Assembly: GCF_013205025.1 (NCBI RefSeq)
Contig: NZ_JABMLE010000003.1
Coordinates: 651,332-715,331 of the forward strand
From: Rathayibacter sp. VKM Ac-2857
GTDB lineage: Bacteria; Actinomycetota; Actinomycetes; Actinomycetales; Microbacteriaceae
Direction: 5' to 3'
DNA length: 64,000 nucleotides
This document shows, one piece after another, positions 63,821 to 64,000 of this stretch. Position 1 is the stretch's first letter; each line of letters begins with the position of its first letter. The position numbers were made by a program, and so were the translations under genes. The notes below the pieces were generated by a model. The model was given only the letters and a program-made list of their open reading frames with translations, had not been told where the DNA came from and made no database searches.

Positions 63821-64000
63821 GCGAGCCTCACTCGGGGATCGATGAGCCCGGACACGAGGTCGACGAGCAGGTTGGCGAGGATGAACAGCAGGGCGACGAC
63901 GATCAGTCCCGACTGGACGACCGGGAAGTCGCGCGAGTAGACCGCGCCGAGCATCAGCTGCCCCATCCCGGGCCAGGCGAAGACGTTCTCGACGATGACC
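63817..64000 (-). CDS. Dpp/Opp ABC transporter permease (B-type), 5' part outside window
   Basis: Only the last 60 codons are in the window, ending with TGA at 63817-63819. The tail reads VIVENVFAWPGMGQLMLGAV, then YSRDFPVVQSGLIVVALLF, and ends DLVSGLIDPRVRLA. This is the standard C-terminus of DppB/OppB permeases (VETVFxxPGxG, IDPRxR). It is the first gene of the operon seen here and would continue beyond the right edge. Confidence 0.9.
   Translation of the reverse strand, partial: VIVENVFAWPGMGQLMLGAVYSRDFPVVQSGLIVVALLFILANLLVDLVSGLIDPRVRLA

Overview
The window is about 64 kb of a high-GC actinobacterial chromosome. Many starts are GTG, start/stop overlaps of the ATGA/GTGA type are common, and the gene content fits Microbacteriaceae: a DUF2510 protein, cell-wall-binding repeat proteins, LtrA, a DUF916/WxL-like pair, plant-polysaccharide hydrolases and the dispersed TCGAGTAGCC...GTATCGAGA repeats. 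A Rathayibacter-like plant-associated bacterium is my best guess from composition and content. It is not proven. No rRNA, tRNA, CRISPR array or complete insertion sequence was recognised.

Layout. 1-8.2 kb: end of an unknown gene, a small membrane protein, a divergent pair (DUF2510-DUF4041-T5orf172 protein and a zinc-ribbon/DUF726 alpha/beta-hydrolase), a secreted cell-wall-binding-repeat protein, an amidase and a NYN nuclease. 8.2-13.5 kb: a GNAT acetyltransferase, a translationally coupled GT4 / predicted helical-barrel enzyme / GT4 operon, and LtrA. 13.5-17.7 kb: an isoprenylcysteine-methyltransferase-like gene broken by a 14-bp tandem duplication, then a coupled DUF318 permease / TIGR03943 / beta-propeller operon. 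17.7-21.8 kb: an AT-richer island with a Septu-like (PtuA ATPase + PtuB HNH) defence pair, lying between a degenerate and an intact acyltransferase-3 copy. 21.8-29.8 kb: DUF805, an MFS exporter, a six-repeat Ig-like secreted protein, an Abi/HEPN-type gene with a candidate divergent small RNA, a UbiA prenyltransferase and an FAD monooxygenase. 29.9-37.6 kb: type III glutamine synthetase, a frameshifted SulP permease, an SRPBCC protein, a DUF2188-like/APC permease pair, a guanidine-III riboswitch with a guanidinium exporter, and OsmC. 37.7-44 kb: a flavin monooxygenase divergent from a Fic gene across a double palindromic operator, an AXE1 esterase, an F420-reductase-like protein and a lipoprotein. 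44-57.4 kb: GH105, DUF916 and WxL-like surface proteins, a 1439-residue double-GH43 enzyme and a YtfQRT-YjfF-type furanose ABC importer. 58-64 kb: an amidohydrolase and a Dpp/Opp-type ABC operon that runs off the right edge.

How the parts work together. The GH43 enzyme and the furanose importer share an identical 14-bp palindrome in their promoters, which suggests one regulon that cuts arabinofuranosyl/galactofuranosyl side chains outside the cell and imports the sugars. The guanidine-III aptamer precedes an SMR exporter, and a second hairpin can hide its Shine-Dalgarno, giving a clear ON-switch model. Defence or stress functions are scattered: Septu, Abi plus small RNA, Fic, the T5orf172/DUF726 pair and the NYN protein. 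Two repeat families fill intergenic space: a 57-61-bp palindrome (four copies) at gene ends, and REP-like clusters at six loci.
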